Shown here in pieces: positions 1-9,567 of a DNA stretch of 64,000 nt. The DNA is from Serpentinicella alkaliphila. Its GTDB lineage: Bacteria; Bacillota; Clostridia; Peptostreptococcales; Natronincolaceae. The stretch lies in assembly GCF_018141405.1 (NCBI RefSeq), contig NZ_CP058648.1:1131001-1195000 (forward strand). Reading direction: 5' to 3'. The notes below the pieces were generated by a model. It saw only the letters and a program-made list of their open reading frames with translations, did no database searches and had not been told where the DNA came from. The translations under genes were made by a program, and so were the position numbers. Position 1 is the stretch's first letter, and the number at the start of each line of letters is the position of its first letter.

Positions 1-199
1 AAAGGGTTTAAACTTCAATATGGATATAGTAAATGTTCATGGTGGTGCAATAGCTCTAGGACATCCAGTTGGAGCAAGTGGTGCAAGAATATTAGTAACT
101 TTATTATACGCAATGGAGCATAGAAATGCTAAAAAAGGATTAGCAACTCTATGTATCGGCGGTGGTATGGGAGTTTCAGTATTAGTTGAAAGATTATAA
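1..199 (+). CDS. Acetyl-CoA acetyltransferase (thiolase), C-terminal fragment
   Basis: The reading frame from base 2 to the TAA at 197-199 encodes the last 65 residues of a thiolase; the rest lies outside the window. Two conserved C-terminal signatures are visible: [16 protein letters not shown], which carries the active-site His region, and CIGGGMG, which carries the second catalytic Cys loop. Thiolases of this kind condense two acetyl-CoA to acetoacetyl-CoA or run the reverse reaction in the cytoplasm. Substrate preference cannot be judged from the fragment. A hairpin terminator follows. Confidence 0.93.
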   Translation, partial: KGLNFNMDIVNVHGGAIALGHPVGASGARILVTLLYAMEHRNAKKGLATLCIGGGMGVSVLVERL

Positions 200-210
200 G
201 GATTGTAGTT

Positions 211-245
211 AAAGTCTACCAATGTGTAGGCTTTATTACTTTTTT
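211..245 (+). terminator. Rho-independent terminator after thiolase
   Basis: A 9-bp stem AAAGTCTAC / GTAGGCTTT with one G-U pair and a 6-nt loop is followed by a T-rich tract (ATTACTTTTTT). It closes the thiolase transcript. Confidence 0.75.
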
Positions 246-311
246 GCCAATAGTTCTCTGAATTGTTTTGTTTAAATGGACAGAAAATAAAGTAGGAAGG
301 AGAAGATTTTA

Positions 312-1337
312 ATGAAATTATGGATACCAGATAGAGTATATTTTGAACCAACAGCAAGGGATTCGGAAGTGGGAAAAAGGGTATTACAATTCTGTAAAGA
401 AAATAGCATTCCTATCCTTCAAACTACATCCCATAACCAAGTGAGAGATTTACCAGGTAAGGATGAAAAGGCAAAATATGCAGCAGCTAAAAAAACTTTG
501 ATAGTTGGAACTAAAAGAAGTCTAAAGTTAGAAGTATGTAAACCCTCGGCCCACTATCAATTTTCTCTAATGACAAACTGTCCTGGAAGCTGTGAATACT
601 GTTACTTGTTTTCAACACAGGGACAGAAACCATATGTACGCATATATGTAAATTTAGATGACATGTTTGATACTATAGAAAACTATATTGAAAAAAGACT
701 TCCTAATGCCACAATGTTTGAGGCTGCTAGTACAGGGGATCCATTGGCTGTGGAGCATATAACTGGTACTTTAAAGGATACAATAGAGCATTTTGGTTCC
801 CTACAAAAAGGCCGCCTTAGAGTAGTAACTAAATACTCAAATGTAGATAATATATTAAAGGCAAATCACAAGGGACATACAAGATTTAGATTTAGCATTA
901 ATACAAATTATATTAATAGTAATTTTGAGCATAATGTTGCCCCGTTAGAGGAGCGGTTTAAAGCGGCAGATGACATTTCTAGAGCAGGTTATCCCTTAGG
1001 CTTTATTATTGCGCCGATAATGATGCATGATAACTGGAAAGAGGAGTATAAAAACTTATTTGAACAATTATATGAAAGTATACCCCATAAAAGAAATGGA
1101 CTGATAACATTCGAATTAATTCAACATAGATTCACTATGAGTGCAAAAAATGTTATTGAACAAAGATTTCCTAATACAAAATTAGAAATGAATCCTGAAA
1201 ATAGAGCCAAGAAATGGGGTAAATATGGAAAGACTAAATATATTTATAAAAAAGAAGAAGCTAATGAAATTAAAGAATATATTGAGAAACTAATTAAAAA
1301 ACACTTTGTCAATTCACATATTCAATATTTTACCTAA
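312..1337 (+). CDS. splB: Spore photoproduct lyase (radical SAM)
   Basis: This 341-residue protein repairs 5-thyminyl-5,6-dihydrothymine (spore photoproduct) in germinating spores. The radical SAM cluster motif CPGSCEYCY gives cluster ligands C90, C94 and C97, followed by Y98, the position of the tyrosine proposed in radical relay. The position of the Bacillus hydrogen-donor Cys141 (FEAACTSD-like context) reads FEAASTGD here, so it is Ser140. A cysteine at C76 (EVCKPSAHY) matches, as I recall it, the Cys74 discussed for the Clostridium acetobutylicum enzyme. A strong ribosome site (AGGAAGGAG) sits before the ATG. It appears monocistronic. Family assignment is secure; the donor swap is an inference from motif context. 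Confidence 0.95.
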   Translation: MKLWIPDRVYFEPTARDSEVGKRVLQFCKENSIPILQTTSHNQVRDLPGKDEKAKYAAAKKTLIVGTKRSLKLEVCKPSAHYQFSLMTNCPGSCEYCYLFSTQGQKPYVRIYVNLDDMFDTIENYIEKRLPNATMFEAASTGDPLAVEHITGTLKDTIEHFGSLQKGRLRVVTKYSNVDNILKANHKGHTRFRFSINTNYINSNFEHNVAPLEERFKAADDISRAGYPLGFIIAPIMMHDNWKEEYKNLFEQLYESIPHKRNGLITFELIQHRFTMSAKNVIEQRFPNTKLEMNPENRAKKWGKYGKTKYIYKKEEANEIKEYIEKLIKKHFVNSHIQYFT

Positions 1338-1413
1338 TTATAACCTTCACTTAAAATTGATTTAATAATTGTATTTTAAAATTAAAATAAAGTAAAGATG
1401 TTGAGGTGTAGCT

Positions 1414-2562
1414 ATGTCAAATAAAAAAATAATTATAATGACTGCTTCAGTAGGTCACGGACACAATAAAGTTGCTTTAGCTACCAAAGAAAGCTTGCTT
1501 AAAGAGAATAAAAATCTAGATATAAAAGTTGTAGACTTTGTTAAAGTAATCGAAAGCTTATTTGATCAGCTTATTTTAAATGCATACTTTAAAATAATTG
1601 ATACTTTCCCTAGCTGGTATCATTATATTTATTCTATTACATCAAAAATGAGTAAGGATGGGAAAGTTAAAGATCTATTTGCCCATCGCTATAAGAAGAA
1701 AATTCTGAATATAATAGAGGATTTTAAACCTGATGCAATCATTTTTACTAATCCATTTATTCTAACAATTGTAGGATATTTAAAAAAGATAGGAAAAATA
1801 AATATTTATACAGCGGCGATAATTACAGACTATTCTGCCCATAATATTTGGTTAAACCCCTATATTAATAAATACTTTGTAGCTTCCAAAGAGTTAAGAA
1901 AAGAGTTAATTAATAAAGGTATATTTGAAGAAAAAATTATTGTTTCTGGGATTCCAATTCATAAAAAATTTTATGATGAGTGCAATATAGACCAAATAAT
2001 TAGTAAATTAGATATAGAGAAAAAGCTACCTACTTTACTAGTAATGGGTGGAGGATTGGGTGTTGGAGCTATTGAAGAGGTATTAGATAATATTAACCTT
2101 ATAAAAGAGTCTCTACAAATAATAGTTGTCACAGGAACAAATAAGGCTTTAAAGGAGAAACTAGAAAATAAATTAGATAAATATAGACATAAAATAAGAG
2201 TCTTAGGGTTTGTTGATAATATACATGAGCTTATGCATTGTTCGGATTTGCTTATTTCTAAGTCTGGTGGAGTAACTGTAACTGAAGCAATAACAAAAAA
2301 ACTACCAATGCTAATTGTAGATCCTATTCCAGGGCAAGAACTAGAAAATGCAGATTATCTAACTAAGGCAGGCTTAGGCATTCTTATAAATGATATAAGA
2401 GAGGTAAGAGACAAAGTACAAGAGCTTCTGTTTGAAAATAACACTGTATATAAAGAAATCAAATCTAAATTAAATGATATTAACATTATTAATTCAAATG
2501 AAATTATAGCTAAAACCATATTAAATGATACGAAAACCTATAAAAGAACATCCGTCATCTAA
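1414..2562 (+). CDS. Diacylglycerol glucosyltransferase / MGDG synthase family GT28
   Basis: A 382-residue glycosyltransferase of the MGDG synthase/UgtP type. The N-terminal motif TASVGHGHNKVA is the membrane-lipid acceptor loop of this family, and the C-terminal half has the GT-B nucleotide-sugar region (VMGGGLGVGAIEE, then SKSGGVTVTEA and DPIPGQELEN). Relatives transfer glucose or galactose from the UDP-sugar to diacylglycerol at the inner face of the membrane, or make related glycolipids. There is no signal peptide, as expected. The start is ATG with GAGGTG upstream. Its stop codon lies in the loop of a terminator hairpin. The exact sugar and acceptor are not determinable here. Confidence 0.85.
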   Translation: MSNKKIIIMTASVGHGHNKVALATKESLLKENKNLDIKVVDFVKVIESLFDQLILNAYFKIIDTFPSWYHYIYSITSKMSKDGKVKDLFAHRYKKKILNIIEDFKPDAIIFTNPFILTIVGYLKKIGKINIYTAAIITDYSAHNIWLNPYINKYFVASKELRKELINKGIFEEKIIVSGIPIHKKFYDECNIDQIISKLDIEKKLPTLLVMGGGLGVGAIEEVLDNINLIKESLQIIVVTGTNKALKEKLENKLDKYRHKIRVLGFVDNIHELMHCSDLLISKSGGVTVTEAITKKLPMLIVDPIPGQELENADYLTKAGLGILINDIREVRDKVQELLFENNTVYKEIKSKLNDINIINSNEIIAKTILNDTKTYKRTSVI

Positions 2563-2578
2563 GGATGTTCTTTTATTT
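2542..2578 (+). terminator. Terminator overlapping the glycosyltransferase stop codon
   Basis: A perfect 12-bp stem AAAAGAACATCC / GGATGTTCTTTT (2542-2553 / 2563-2574) with a 9-nt loop that contains the stop codon. The T tract is mostly part of the stem, so efficiency is uncertain. Confidence 0.65.
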
Positions 2579-2630
2579 AACAAAAACTTAACATTCCATT
2601 AATATTGGGATAATTTTGGTCAAATATAGT
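2577..2630 (+). promoter_or_regulatory. PhoP-type direct repeats plus -10, upstream of the chemoreceptor
   Basis: TTAACA (2577-2582), TTAACA (2588-2593) and TTAATA (2599-2604) recur every 11 bp. Then come exactly 20 nt and a -10-like TATAGT (2625-2630). Direct hexamers at 11-bp spacing are the known binding pattern of PhoP in Bacillus and relatives. The pstS promoter downstream has the same spacing to its -10. There is no good -35 hexamer, as expected for an activator-dependent promoter. Confidence 0.72.
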
Positions 2631-2671
2631 AATTGTGTATATTCATTTACATAATTAGGGGGCGGTATATC

Positions 2672-5110
2672 TTGAGGCTAAAAATTGGAACAAAATTAAT
2701 GATTGTGTTTATTTTAATTACGTTAATACCAACTGTATTTTTAGGTACTTTTGCGTATAGAAGTACCTTTAACGCACTGGAAAATGGTGAAATCGAAAAG
2801 TTTAATATTTTGCTTGATGGAATTGTATCCAATACTAGGACAACATTAAAGGATACGGAGTTTTTATTAAAAAACCTTTCATCCAATACTTCGTTTACAT
2901 CTATGCTAGAGAACTATAACGAAAACGGAAGGATAGATAACCCAGATCTTTTAAAAGAGACAAATAATATGTTAAGAAAAATTTACGTAGACTCTATGGG
3001 ATACTATGAAAGTGTATTTATAGTTGCTAGGGACGGATCAACCGTAGCTGATAGCTTAGGAAGAACAGGCTATAGCTTAGGAGTAAATGATTTATCTTTT
3101 ATTCAAAAATCTATTCAAAACAAATCCTTTCAAATTAGTGATATTTACTTCTCTAAATTAAGTCAAACTAATGTCGGTGTTCCAACCCTATCAATGGCGT
3201 ACCCAATAATGCATCAAACGGGGCAGGTTTTAGGGGCTATAGCTATAACTCTTGATTTTAGTCAATTTGATAAGGTAGTAAAGAATACTAAAATAGGCCA
3301 GTCAGGTTATGGTTTTATGCTAAATAGTGTAGGTGAAATAATTAGCCACCCTGATGGAACTATTTTATTAAAGAAAGCCGAAGATCAAGTAACAACTACA
3401 GTATTAAATGATGTAAAGGATGAAGTTAAGGGGTATGGTCAGCTTAAGTTAGGAAATTCTTACTGGAGTTATTTCTATTATGCAGTTCCATCTACAGACT
3501 GGATTATTGCATTTACGTTGCCGGAAGAAGAGTATCTATATGTAGCCAATAGTATTGGTAAAAACACATTGTTAATTATAGGGATGTGTGTAGCGTTATC
3601 ATTAGTGGCTGCGTTGTTATTTAATAAGCAGTTTACTAAAAATATAAAAGAATTAGTTTTAGTGTTAGATAATTTAGCTAGGGGAGACTATTCTACATAT
3701 TCTCAATCTGAATCTAAGGATGAATTTGGCTATTTATCTGAGAGAGTAAACTATATGATTGATTCCCAAAGAGATATTTTACTGAAGTTAGTTTCAACAT
3801 CATCCTCTTTACATGATGCAAAGACAAATATGGTTACAACTACTAAATCAGGAGAGGAGCAGATGGAAGAAATAGCTGCTACTGCACAACAATTTTTATC
3901 AACTGCAGAGGAAAATAAAATAGTTGTGAAAAAGATTGATGAATCCATAGAAAAGGTTATTTCTCAGGCACAAATGGTGGAAAATATAAGTCAAATGGCA
4001 GTAAGTGAAAGTCAAAGGGCCCATAACTCCATAGAAAGTGGACTCCTTGCTACGGAAACTGCATTAAATATGATGTTTCAAATAGATGATTCTATTGAAA
4101 ATACAGCAAAGGATGTTTTAACTCTTGTAGAGGATTCAAAAAAAATTAATGAATTTCTCGAGTATATTAGAACTATTGCTAGAGGTACAAATCTATTGGC
4201 ATTAAACGCTACAATTGAAGCCGCTAGAGCAGGTGAACATGGAAGAGGATTTGCTGTTGTGGCGGAAGAGGTTAGAAAGTTATCTCAGCAAAGTAATGAG
4301 GCAGCTGAAGAAGTTGCAAAAACAGTTAGTAATATACTTCGAAAGATTAATGAAGTAAATGAAAAGATAAAGATTACTCAACAAAATTCTATAGAAGGAC
4401 GAAAGGCTTCTACTAATGTAAAGGAAAGCTTTAGGCATATAATAACATCAATAGATAAAGTATCTGAAATGATTAATAAAACCAGTGAATCCGTTAGAAT
4501 CCAAGTAGAAGATACTCATAATGTTACAAAGGAAATGAGTAGTATAGAGGATATGATACAATATACCCTTTTAGGGGCTAGGCAAATTGCAGAAGGCACA
4601 TCGAGTCAGGCTCATACGATGACTAATATCAATGATATTGCTAATGAACTTCAACAAATCTCTGTAGAATTGGGTGCTATAGCATCCCAGTTTAAACTAG
4701 GAGAAGTTTCGAATACTGAGGAGTGTGATAGCAAATTAGGTTTGTTAACAGATAGTTGTGAAAATGAGCAATATAATAATTATAATGAAGAAACTGAAAG
4801 TGGGTCAGCCATTGAAAATGATACTGAAATAAATATCGATGAAACTGAAGGTCTAATTGATAAGGACAGCAGCCAAAATGACCAATACATTAATTGCGTC
4901 GAAAATGAGAGCGGGTCAGATATTGAAGACATTTCTAAAGTAAATATTGGGGGAACTGAAGCACATACTGATGGGGAAGAAGACTTTACTCTTGGGGAAA
5001 TGAGTAGAGTAATTGAAGAGAGTAAGATTATTCAAAGCAGTGATGAGGAAGAGGTAGTTGAAGAAATGTTATTTGACAGTGAAAATCCATTAAATAAAAC
5101 TATCGCTTAA
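2672..5110 (+). CDS. Methyl-accepting chemotaxis protein with acidic C-terminal tail
   Basis: An 812-residue transmembrane chemoreceptor. TM1 lies near residues 8-28, followed by an extracytoplasmic dCache-like sensor (about 30-280), TM2 (about 295-315), HAMP and the methyl-accepting signalling hairpin, whose tip region reads [21 protein letters not shown] choose the TTG at 2672, 10 nt after AGGGGG, over an upstream start that would put 13 odd residues before the basic KIGTK start of TM1. The last about 130 residues are a Glu/Asp/Ser/Asn-rich tail containing an imperfect duplication of about 38 residues (compare [11 protein letters not shown] with [11 protein letters not shown]). The promoter has Pho-type repeats and the next genes are pstSCAB-phoU, so a role in phosphate-related taxis is inferred. 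The ligand is unknown. Confidence 0.9.
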   Translation: MRLKIGTKLMIVFILITLIPTVFLGTFAYRSTFNALENGEIEKFNILLDGIVSNTRTTLKDTEFLLKNLSSNTSFTSMLENYNENGRIDNPDLLKETNNMLRKIYVDSMGYYESVFIVARDGSTVADSLGRTGYSLGVNDLSFIQKSIQNKSFQISDIYFSKLSQTNVGVPTLSMAYPIMHQTGQVLGAIAITLDFSQFDKVVKNTKIGQSGYGFMLNSVGEIISHPDGTILLKKAEDQVTTTVLNDVKDEVKGYGQLKLGNSYWSYFYYAVPSTDWIIAFTLPEEEYLYVANSIGKNTLLIIGMCVALSLVAALLFNKQFTKNIKELVLVLDNLARGDYSTYSQSESKDEFGYLSERVNYMIDSQRDILLKLVSTSSSLHDAKTNMVTTTKSGEEQMEEIAATAQQFLSTAEENKIVVKKIDESIEKVISQAQMVENISQMAVSESQRAHNSIESGLLATETALNMMFQIDDSIENTAKDVLTLVEDSKKINEFLEYIRTIARGTNLLALNATIEAARAGEHGRGFAVVAEEVRKLSQQSNEAAEEVAKTVSNILRKINEVNEKIKITQQNSIEGRKASTNVKESFRHIITSIDKVSEMINKTSESVRIQVEDTHNVTKEMSSIEDMIQYTLLGARQIAEGTSSQAHTMTNINDIANELQQISVELGAIASQFKLGEVSNTEECDSKLGLLTDSCENEQYNNYNEETESGSAIENDTEINIDETEGLIDKDSSQNDQYINCVENESGSDIEDISKVNIGGTEAHTDGEEDFTLGEMSRVIEESKIIQSSDEEEVVEEMLFDSENPLNKTIA

Positions 5111-5171
5111 CATAAACTTAACAATTCATTAACAGTGGCTTAACCAACATATAGGAGTTAAGCAATATAAT
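5107..5171 (+). promoter_or_regulatory. Pho-box array and -10 of the pst operon
   Basis: Four direct hexamers occur at an exact 11-bp period: TTAACA 5107-5112, TTAACA 5118-5123, TTAACA 5129-5134 and TTAACC 5140-5145. A TATAAT -10 at 5166-5171 follows after 20 nt. The first repeat overlaps the stop codon of the chemoreceptor gene. This matches the direct-repeat PhoP binding pattern and predicts phosphate-starvation induction. Confidence 0.82.
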
Positions 5172-5224
5172 TAGTTTGTAAACAAGTTTAAAAATAAGCA
5201 ATCAAAAACTGAAAGGGGATCAAT

Positions 5225-6115
5225 ATGAAAAAAATAGCTTTAATTCTTGTAGTATTAATGGTAGCGTCATTAGCTCTAGTAGGATGTGGAGGAAAGCAAC
5301 AAACTAACGAACAAACAAACAATAACCAAAACAGTGACATTGATTTTAGCAAACTAATTCAGGCTAGGGGTTCAGATACAATGGTTAACTTAGGGCAAAT
5401 GTGGGCTGAGGAATTCATGGACAAATATCCAGAAGCTCAACTTGCTGTAACTGGTGGTGGATCTGGAACAGGAATCGCTGCTATGATTAACGGAACAATT
5501 GATATTGCTTTATCATCAAGATCAATTAAAGAAAAAGAAGTTGCTGATGCAAAAGCAAATGGAATTGAACCAGTAGAGTTTGTAACTGGTAGAGATGGTA
5601 TTGCAATCGCAGTTAGCAAAGATAATCCAGTTCAAGAACTTTCAATGGATGATCTTAAGGCGATCTTTACAGGTGAGAAAACAAACTGGAAAGATTTCGG
5701 TGGAGAAGATGCACCAATAACACTTTACTCAAGAGAGTCTAACTCTGGAACATATGCATTCTTTAAAGAATTCGTTTTAAAAGATGAAGAGTACGCAACA
5801 CACTCAAACTTAATGCCATCAACACAAGCTATTGTTGAAGCAATCAAACAAGACAAAAATGGTATCGGTTATATTGGATTAGCATATTTAAATGACCCAG
5901 CTATAGTAGGTGTTCCAGTTAAAAAAGATGAAGGGTCAACAGCTTACAAACCATCATTAGAGACAATTCAAGCAGGACAATACCCAGTAGCAAGACCATT
6001 ATTCTTATACACTAATGGACAACCAGAGGGAGCAATCAAAGCATTTATGGATTTTGTAATGGGTGCTGAAGGACAAAAAATAGTACAAGAAATTGGATTT
6101 ATTCCAGCAAAATAA
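5225..6115 (+). CDS. pstS: Phosphate ABC transporter substrate-binding lipoprotein
   Basis: A 296-residue lipoprotein: hydrophobic signal and lipobox LALVGC with C21 as the lipidated residue, then an Asn/Gln linker (about 24-36). The phosphate-binding loops typical of PstS are present: ARGSDTMVN, GGGSGTGIAAM and SRESNSGTYAFF. It captures phosphate outside the membrane and delivers it to PstC-PstA. It starts with ATG after GAAAGGGG and is the first gene of the pst operon behind a four-repeat Pho promoter. A hairpin after the gene may set its excess over the membrane subunits. Confidence 0.97.
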   Translation: MKKIALILVVLMVASLALVGCGGKQQTNEQTNNNQNSDIDFSKLIQARGSDTMVNLGQMWAEEFMDKYPEAQLAVTGGGSGTGIAAMINGTIDIALSSRSIKEKEVADAKANGIEPVEFVTGRDGIAIAVSKDNPVQELSMDDLKAIFTGEKTNWKDFGGEDAPITLYSRESNSGTYAFFKEFVLKDEEYATHSNLMPSTQAIVEAIKQDKNGIGYIGLAYLNDPAIVGVPVKKDEGSTAYKPSLETIQAGQYPVARPLFLYTNGQPEGAIKAFMDFVMGAEGQKIVQEIGFIPAK

Positions 6116-6147
6116 TTAACTCTAATATAGTGCTTTACAACATGATA

Positions 6148-6184
6148 GCGGGTAGTTGAAGAACTATCCGCCATGTCTTTTTTT
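6148..6184 (+). terminator. Intercistronic hairpin between pstS and pstC
   Basis: A 10-bp stem GCGGGTAGTT / AACTATCCGC (one G-U pair) with a GAAG tetraloop is followed by CATGTC and seven T. It is probably a partial terminator or mRNA 3' stabiliser that yields more PstS than PstCAB. Confidence 0.7.
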
Positions 6185-6282
6185 CTATGGGGATAGATAA
6201 AAAGAGATAGGACAAATTTTTAGCTTTAAATTTTTATGTTAACTATTGCTCAATGGATTTATATAGATGAGAGGTGTGTTTT

Positions 6283-7221
6283 ATGAAGGAAGCGGTTGGA
6301 AAAGTAGAAAGAGTAGAACACAGTAAGAATATAAAAAAGGGAATTAAAAATAGAGTAGGGGAATTTTTAATAGAAAATTTAATTTTTGTATTAGGAATCA
6401 CTTCTGTACTAATAATAGCGTTAATTTTCATGTTTTTACTAAGAACAGGTCTACGTGTATTTTTAGACGTAAGTCCTAAGGAATTCTTTTTAGGTAAGTA
6501 TTGGTTTCCTGTATCTAAAAATCCACAATATGGTATATTGCCAATTGTAGCGGGATCACTAATGGTTACACTGGGAGCTATCCTTATTTCCGTCCCCATA
6601 GGTGTAGGTAGTGCCATTTTCATTTCGGAAGTGGCACCACCGAAAACCAAGACGGCATTAAAGGTAATTATAGAGTTTTTATCTGCAATACCATCAGTTG
6701 TACTAGGCTTTTTGGGGATTGTAGTACTATCGAATTGGGTAAGAATCTCCTTTTCTTTAACTTCAGGATTTACGGTTCTTACGGGTTCAATTTTAGTTTC
6801 TTTAATGGCTATGCCAACTATTATTAGTATATCCGATGACGCAATAAGGTCTTTACCTGAAGAGTATAAAGAGGCATCTTTAGCACTGGGTGCGACTAAA
6901 TGGGAAACAATAAGATATGTTTTAATACCTGCTGCATCCTCAGGTATTATTGCGGCTGTTATGCTTGGAATAGGAAGAGCAATTGGCGAAACGATGACTG
7001 TAATGATGGTAACGGGTAACGCAGCCCAAATTCCGAATTCATTTTTAGTGTCGGGAAGAACAATGACTGCAACTATTGCTGCAGAAATGGGTGATACGGT
7101 TAGAGGTGGCACTCACTATCATGCACTATTTGCAGTTGGTATTGTGTTGCTGTCTATGACTACAGTTATAAACTTAATCGCCGATTTTGTGCTTTCTAGA
7201 GCTAAGAGGGAGGCAAGATAA
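6283..7221 (+). CDS. pstC: Phosphate ABC transporter permease PstC
   Basis: A 312-residue integral membrane protein with about six transmembrane segments. The cytoplasmic EAA-type coupling loop reads EASLALGATKWETIRYVLIP and is followed by GIGRAIGETMTVMMV, both typical of PstC. I place the start at the ATG at 6283 because GAGAGGTG lies just before it; a GTG three codons upstream overlaps that site. The stop overlaps the start of pstA (TAATG), which indicates translational coupling. Confidence 0.96.
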   Translation: MKEAVGKVERVEHSKNIKKGIKNRVGEFLIENLIFVLGITSVLIIALIFMFLLRTGLRVFLDVSPKEFFLGKYWFPVSKNPQYGILPIVAGSLMVTLGAILISVPIGVGSAIFISEVAPPKTKTALKVIIEFLSAIPSVVLGFLGIVVLSNWVRISFSLTSGFTVLTGSILVSLMAMPTIISISDDAIRSLPEEYKEASLALGATKWETIRYVLIPAASSGIIAAVMLGIGRAIGETMTVMMVTGNAAQIPNSFLVSGRTMTATIAAEMGDTVRGGTHYHALFAVGIVLLSMTTVINLIADFVLSRAKREAR

Positions 7222-8078
7222 TGGTTAATCAAAATAAAAAGAATATAGAACAGAAATTAGCATTTTCTATTTTAGGATTAGCAATGTTACTTGTTATAAT
7301 TCCAACAGTGCTAATAATAGGATTTATTATATATAAGGGTATTGGCGCAATTAGTATTGAGTTTATTACGGCTATGCCTAGAAGAGGTATGACACAGGGA
7401 GGAATTTTCCCTGCCATAGTAGGTACCTTATACTTGGTATCAGGTACTTTAGCAGTGGCTCTTCCGTTAGGAATTGGGTCCGCAATATATCTTACGGAGT
7501 ATGCAAAAAAAGGTAAGGTTTTAAAAATAGTTAGATTAGCAATTTTAAACCTAGCAGGTGTTCCATCTGTAGTCTATGGTTTATTTGGTTTAGGGCTATT
7601 CGTATTATTTTTACAGTTTGGGCAGTCCATTATAGCTGGGGCTTTAACACTAGCCTGCTTAATACTACCAGTAATAATTACAGCATCAGAGGAAGCCTTA
7701 AAAAGTGTACCCCAAAGCTATAGGGAGGCATCCTTAGCATTAGGGGCTACAAAGTGGCAAACTGTTAGAAGTGTTGTATTACCACATGCGATGCCTGGTA
7801 TTTTAACAGGTGCTATATTAGGTATAGGTAGAGCTGCTGGGGAAACTGCACCTATATTATTAACGGTTGTTGCATTTTTCTTACCGAGACTTCCAAAATC
7901 AGTGCTTGATCAGGTTATGGCATTACCATACCATTTATATATAATATCCACACAGATTCCAAATATGCCAGAAGAAATAAAATATGGTACTGCATTAGTG
8001 CTACTTGGAATAGTATCAATATTCTTTATTATAGCTACAGTAATTAGAATTAAGTTTAAAATCTCTAAAAAGGCTTAA
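7221..8078 (+). CDS. pstA: Phosphate ABC transporter permease PstA
   Basis: The 285-residue second permease subunit, partner of PstC in the phosphate channel. About six transmembrane helices are evident. The coupling loop EASLALGATKWQTVRSVVLP and the motif GIGRAAGETAPILLT are characteristic. The ATG shares bases with the pstC stop. The next gene, pstB, begins 20 nt after the stop. Confidence 0.96.
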   Translation: MVNQNKKNIEQKLAFSILGLAMLLVIIPTVLIIGFIIYKGIGAISIEFITAMPRRGMTQGGIFPAIVGTLYLVSGTLAVALPLGIGSAIYLTEYAKKGKVLKIVRLAILNLAGVPSVVYGLFGLGLFVLFLQFGQSIIAGALTLACLILPVIITASEEALKSVPQSYREASLALGATKWQTVRSVVLPHAMPGILTGAILGIGRAAGETAPILLTVVAFFLPRLPKSVLDQVMALPYHLYIISTQIPNMPEEIKYGTALVLLGIVSIFFIIATVIRIKFKISKKA

Positions 8079-8098
8079 GTTAAATTAGGAGGGAAAAG

Positions 8099-8851
8099 AT
8101 GAATAAAATATCCGTTAAAGACTTAAATTTATTTTACGGTGATTTTCAGGCACTTAAAAATATATCCTTAGACATTGAAGATAAAAAAGTAACTGCATTA
8201 ATCGGTTCTTCAGGATGTGGAAAGTCAACTTTTTTAAGGACTTTAAATAGAATGAATGATTTAATTGATGGCGTAAAAATAGAAGGAAAAATAGCCTTAG
8301 AGGACGAAGATATATATGAGTCTGATATTGATGCGGTAGCTTTAAGAAGAAGAATAGGTATGGTTTTTCAAAAACCAAACCCATTTCCAAAATCAATATA
8401 TGAAAATGTTGCATATGGGCCAAAAAGACATGGTATAAAAAATAAGAAGCAATTGGATGAGATAGTTGAGACTAGCTTACGTGAAGCGGCTCTTTGGGAT
8501 GAAGTAAAAGATAGGTTAAATAAATCGGCTTTAGGTCTTTCGGGGGGACAACAGCAAAGACTTTGTATTGCTAGAGCACTTGCTATGAAGCCAGAGGTAC
8601 TTCTAATGGATGAGCCAACATCTGCACTTGATCCAATTGCTACAGCTAAAATAGAAGATTTAATTTTTGAGCTTAAGAAAAACTATACTATAGTTATTGT
8701 AACTCATTCTATGCAACAGGCTGCAAGGATATCAGATGAAACTGCGTTCTTTCTAATGGGTGATCTTATTGAGTCTGGTAAAACTCAAAAAATATTTACC
8801 ACACCTTTAGATAAGAGAACAGAGGATTATATTACAGGAAGGTTTGGATAA
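8099..8851 (+). CDS. pstB: Phosphate ABC transporter ATP-binding protein
   Basis: A 250-residue ABC ATPase that powers phosphate uptake at the cytoplasmic face. Walker A is GSSGCGKST (36-44), the ABC signature is LSGGQ (147-151), Walker B is LLMDEP (168-173), and the switch His is in [10 protein letters not shown]. The PstB-specific opening, with the [14 protein letters not shown] region, is present, and the length is normal for PstB. The ribosome site is AGGAGGG and the gene is in the middle of the operon. Confidence 0.97.
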   Translation: MNKISVKDLNLFYGDFQALKNISLDIEDKKVTALIGSSGCGKSTFLRTLNRMNDLIDGVKIEGKIALEDEDIYESDIDAVALRRRIGMVFQKPNPFPKSIYENVAYGPKRHGIKNKKQLDEIVETSLREAALWDEVKDRLNKSALGLSGGQQQRLCIARALAMKPEVLLMDEPTSALDPIATAKIEDLIFELKKNYTIVIVTHSMQQAARISDETAFFLMGDLIESGKTQKIFTTPLDKRTEDYITGRFG

Positions 8852-8868
8852 AACTAAGGGGGTATACT

Positions 8869-9519
8869 ATGAGAAGTCAATTTAACAATCAATTAAAGGA
8901 TTTAAATGTAAAGCTAATAAAAATGGGAGCTATGGTTCAAGAAATTATTGAAATGACAATAAAATCTCTAACAACTTTAGATCTAGATTTAGCCAAAGAA
9001 GTAGTTGTTTTTGATGATAAAATAGATGAATTAGAGTTAGAGATAGAGATGGAATGTATGAGACTATTAGCCCTTCAGCAACCAATGGCCAGAGATTTAA
9101 GAGTTATAGGGACGATTATGAAAATAATAACAGACTTAGAAAGAATGGGCGATAATGCTGTAAATATATCAAAAGAAACTTTAAAAATATGTGAAGATAA
9201 ACTAATAAAGCCTTTAGTGGATATACCTCGAATGGCTAAGCTTTCTGAGGCTATGGTAATAAAATGCTTAGATGCATTTATGAAAGAGGATATAGAAATG
9301 GCTCTAGAAGTGGCTCAAGATGACGACGCCGTTGATGAAATATATGAAAGAATCTATTTTGAATTAATAGAAATGATGATTGAGGATCCGTCTATTATAC
9401 AGCAGGCCACTAGATTACTATTTATAGGTAGATATCTAGAGAGAATTGCTGATCATGCAACAAATATTGGAGAAAGAATTATCTATATGGTTACTGGGGA
9501 GTTAAAGGAAATTAACTAA
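8869..9519 (+). CDS. phoU: Phosphate signalling regulator PhoU
   Basis: A 216-residue all-helical protein made of two repeated three-helix units (about 15-100 and 115-205). Each carries the acidic metal-binding pattern of PhoU (ITDLERMGDNAVNIS in the first, LERIADHATNIGERI in the second). PhoU restrains Pst transport and signals phosphate sufficiency to the PhoR/PhoP system. It is the last gene of the pst operon; a strong terminator follows. Confidence 0.96.
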   Translation: MRSQFNNQLKDLNVKLIKMGAMVQEIIEMTIKSLTTLDLDLAKEVVVFDDKIDELELEIEMECMRLLALQQPMARDLRVIGTIMKIITDLERMGDNAVNISKETLKICEDKLIKPLVDIPRMAKLSEAMVIKCLDAFMKEDIEMALEVAQDDDAVDEIYERIYFELIEMMIEDPSIIQQATRLLFIGRYLERIADHATNIGERIIYMVTGELKEIN

Positions 9520-9567
9520 TATAACAAATCAAACTATATATTGGAATTTCTTAGATAAAAAATATAA

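Noticed and set aside
6243-7112. Long open frame of 289 codons on the minus strand opposite pstC
   Set aside because: It is a shadow of the strongly conserved pstC gene, has no ribosome site or recognisable domain, and its hydrophobic make-up mirrors the transmembrane codons of the + strand.
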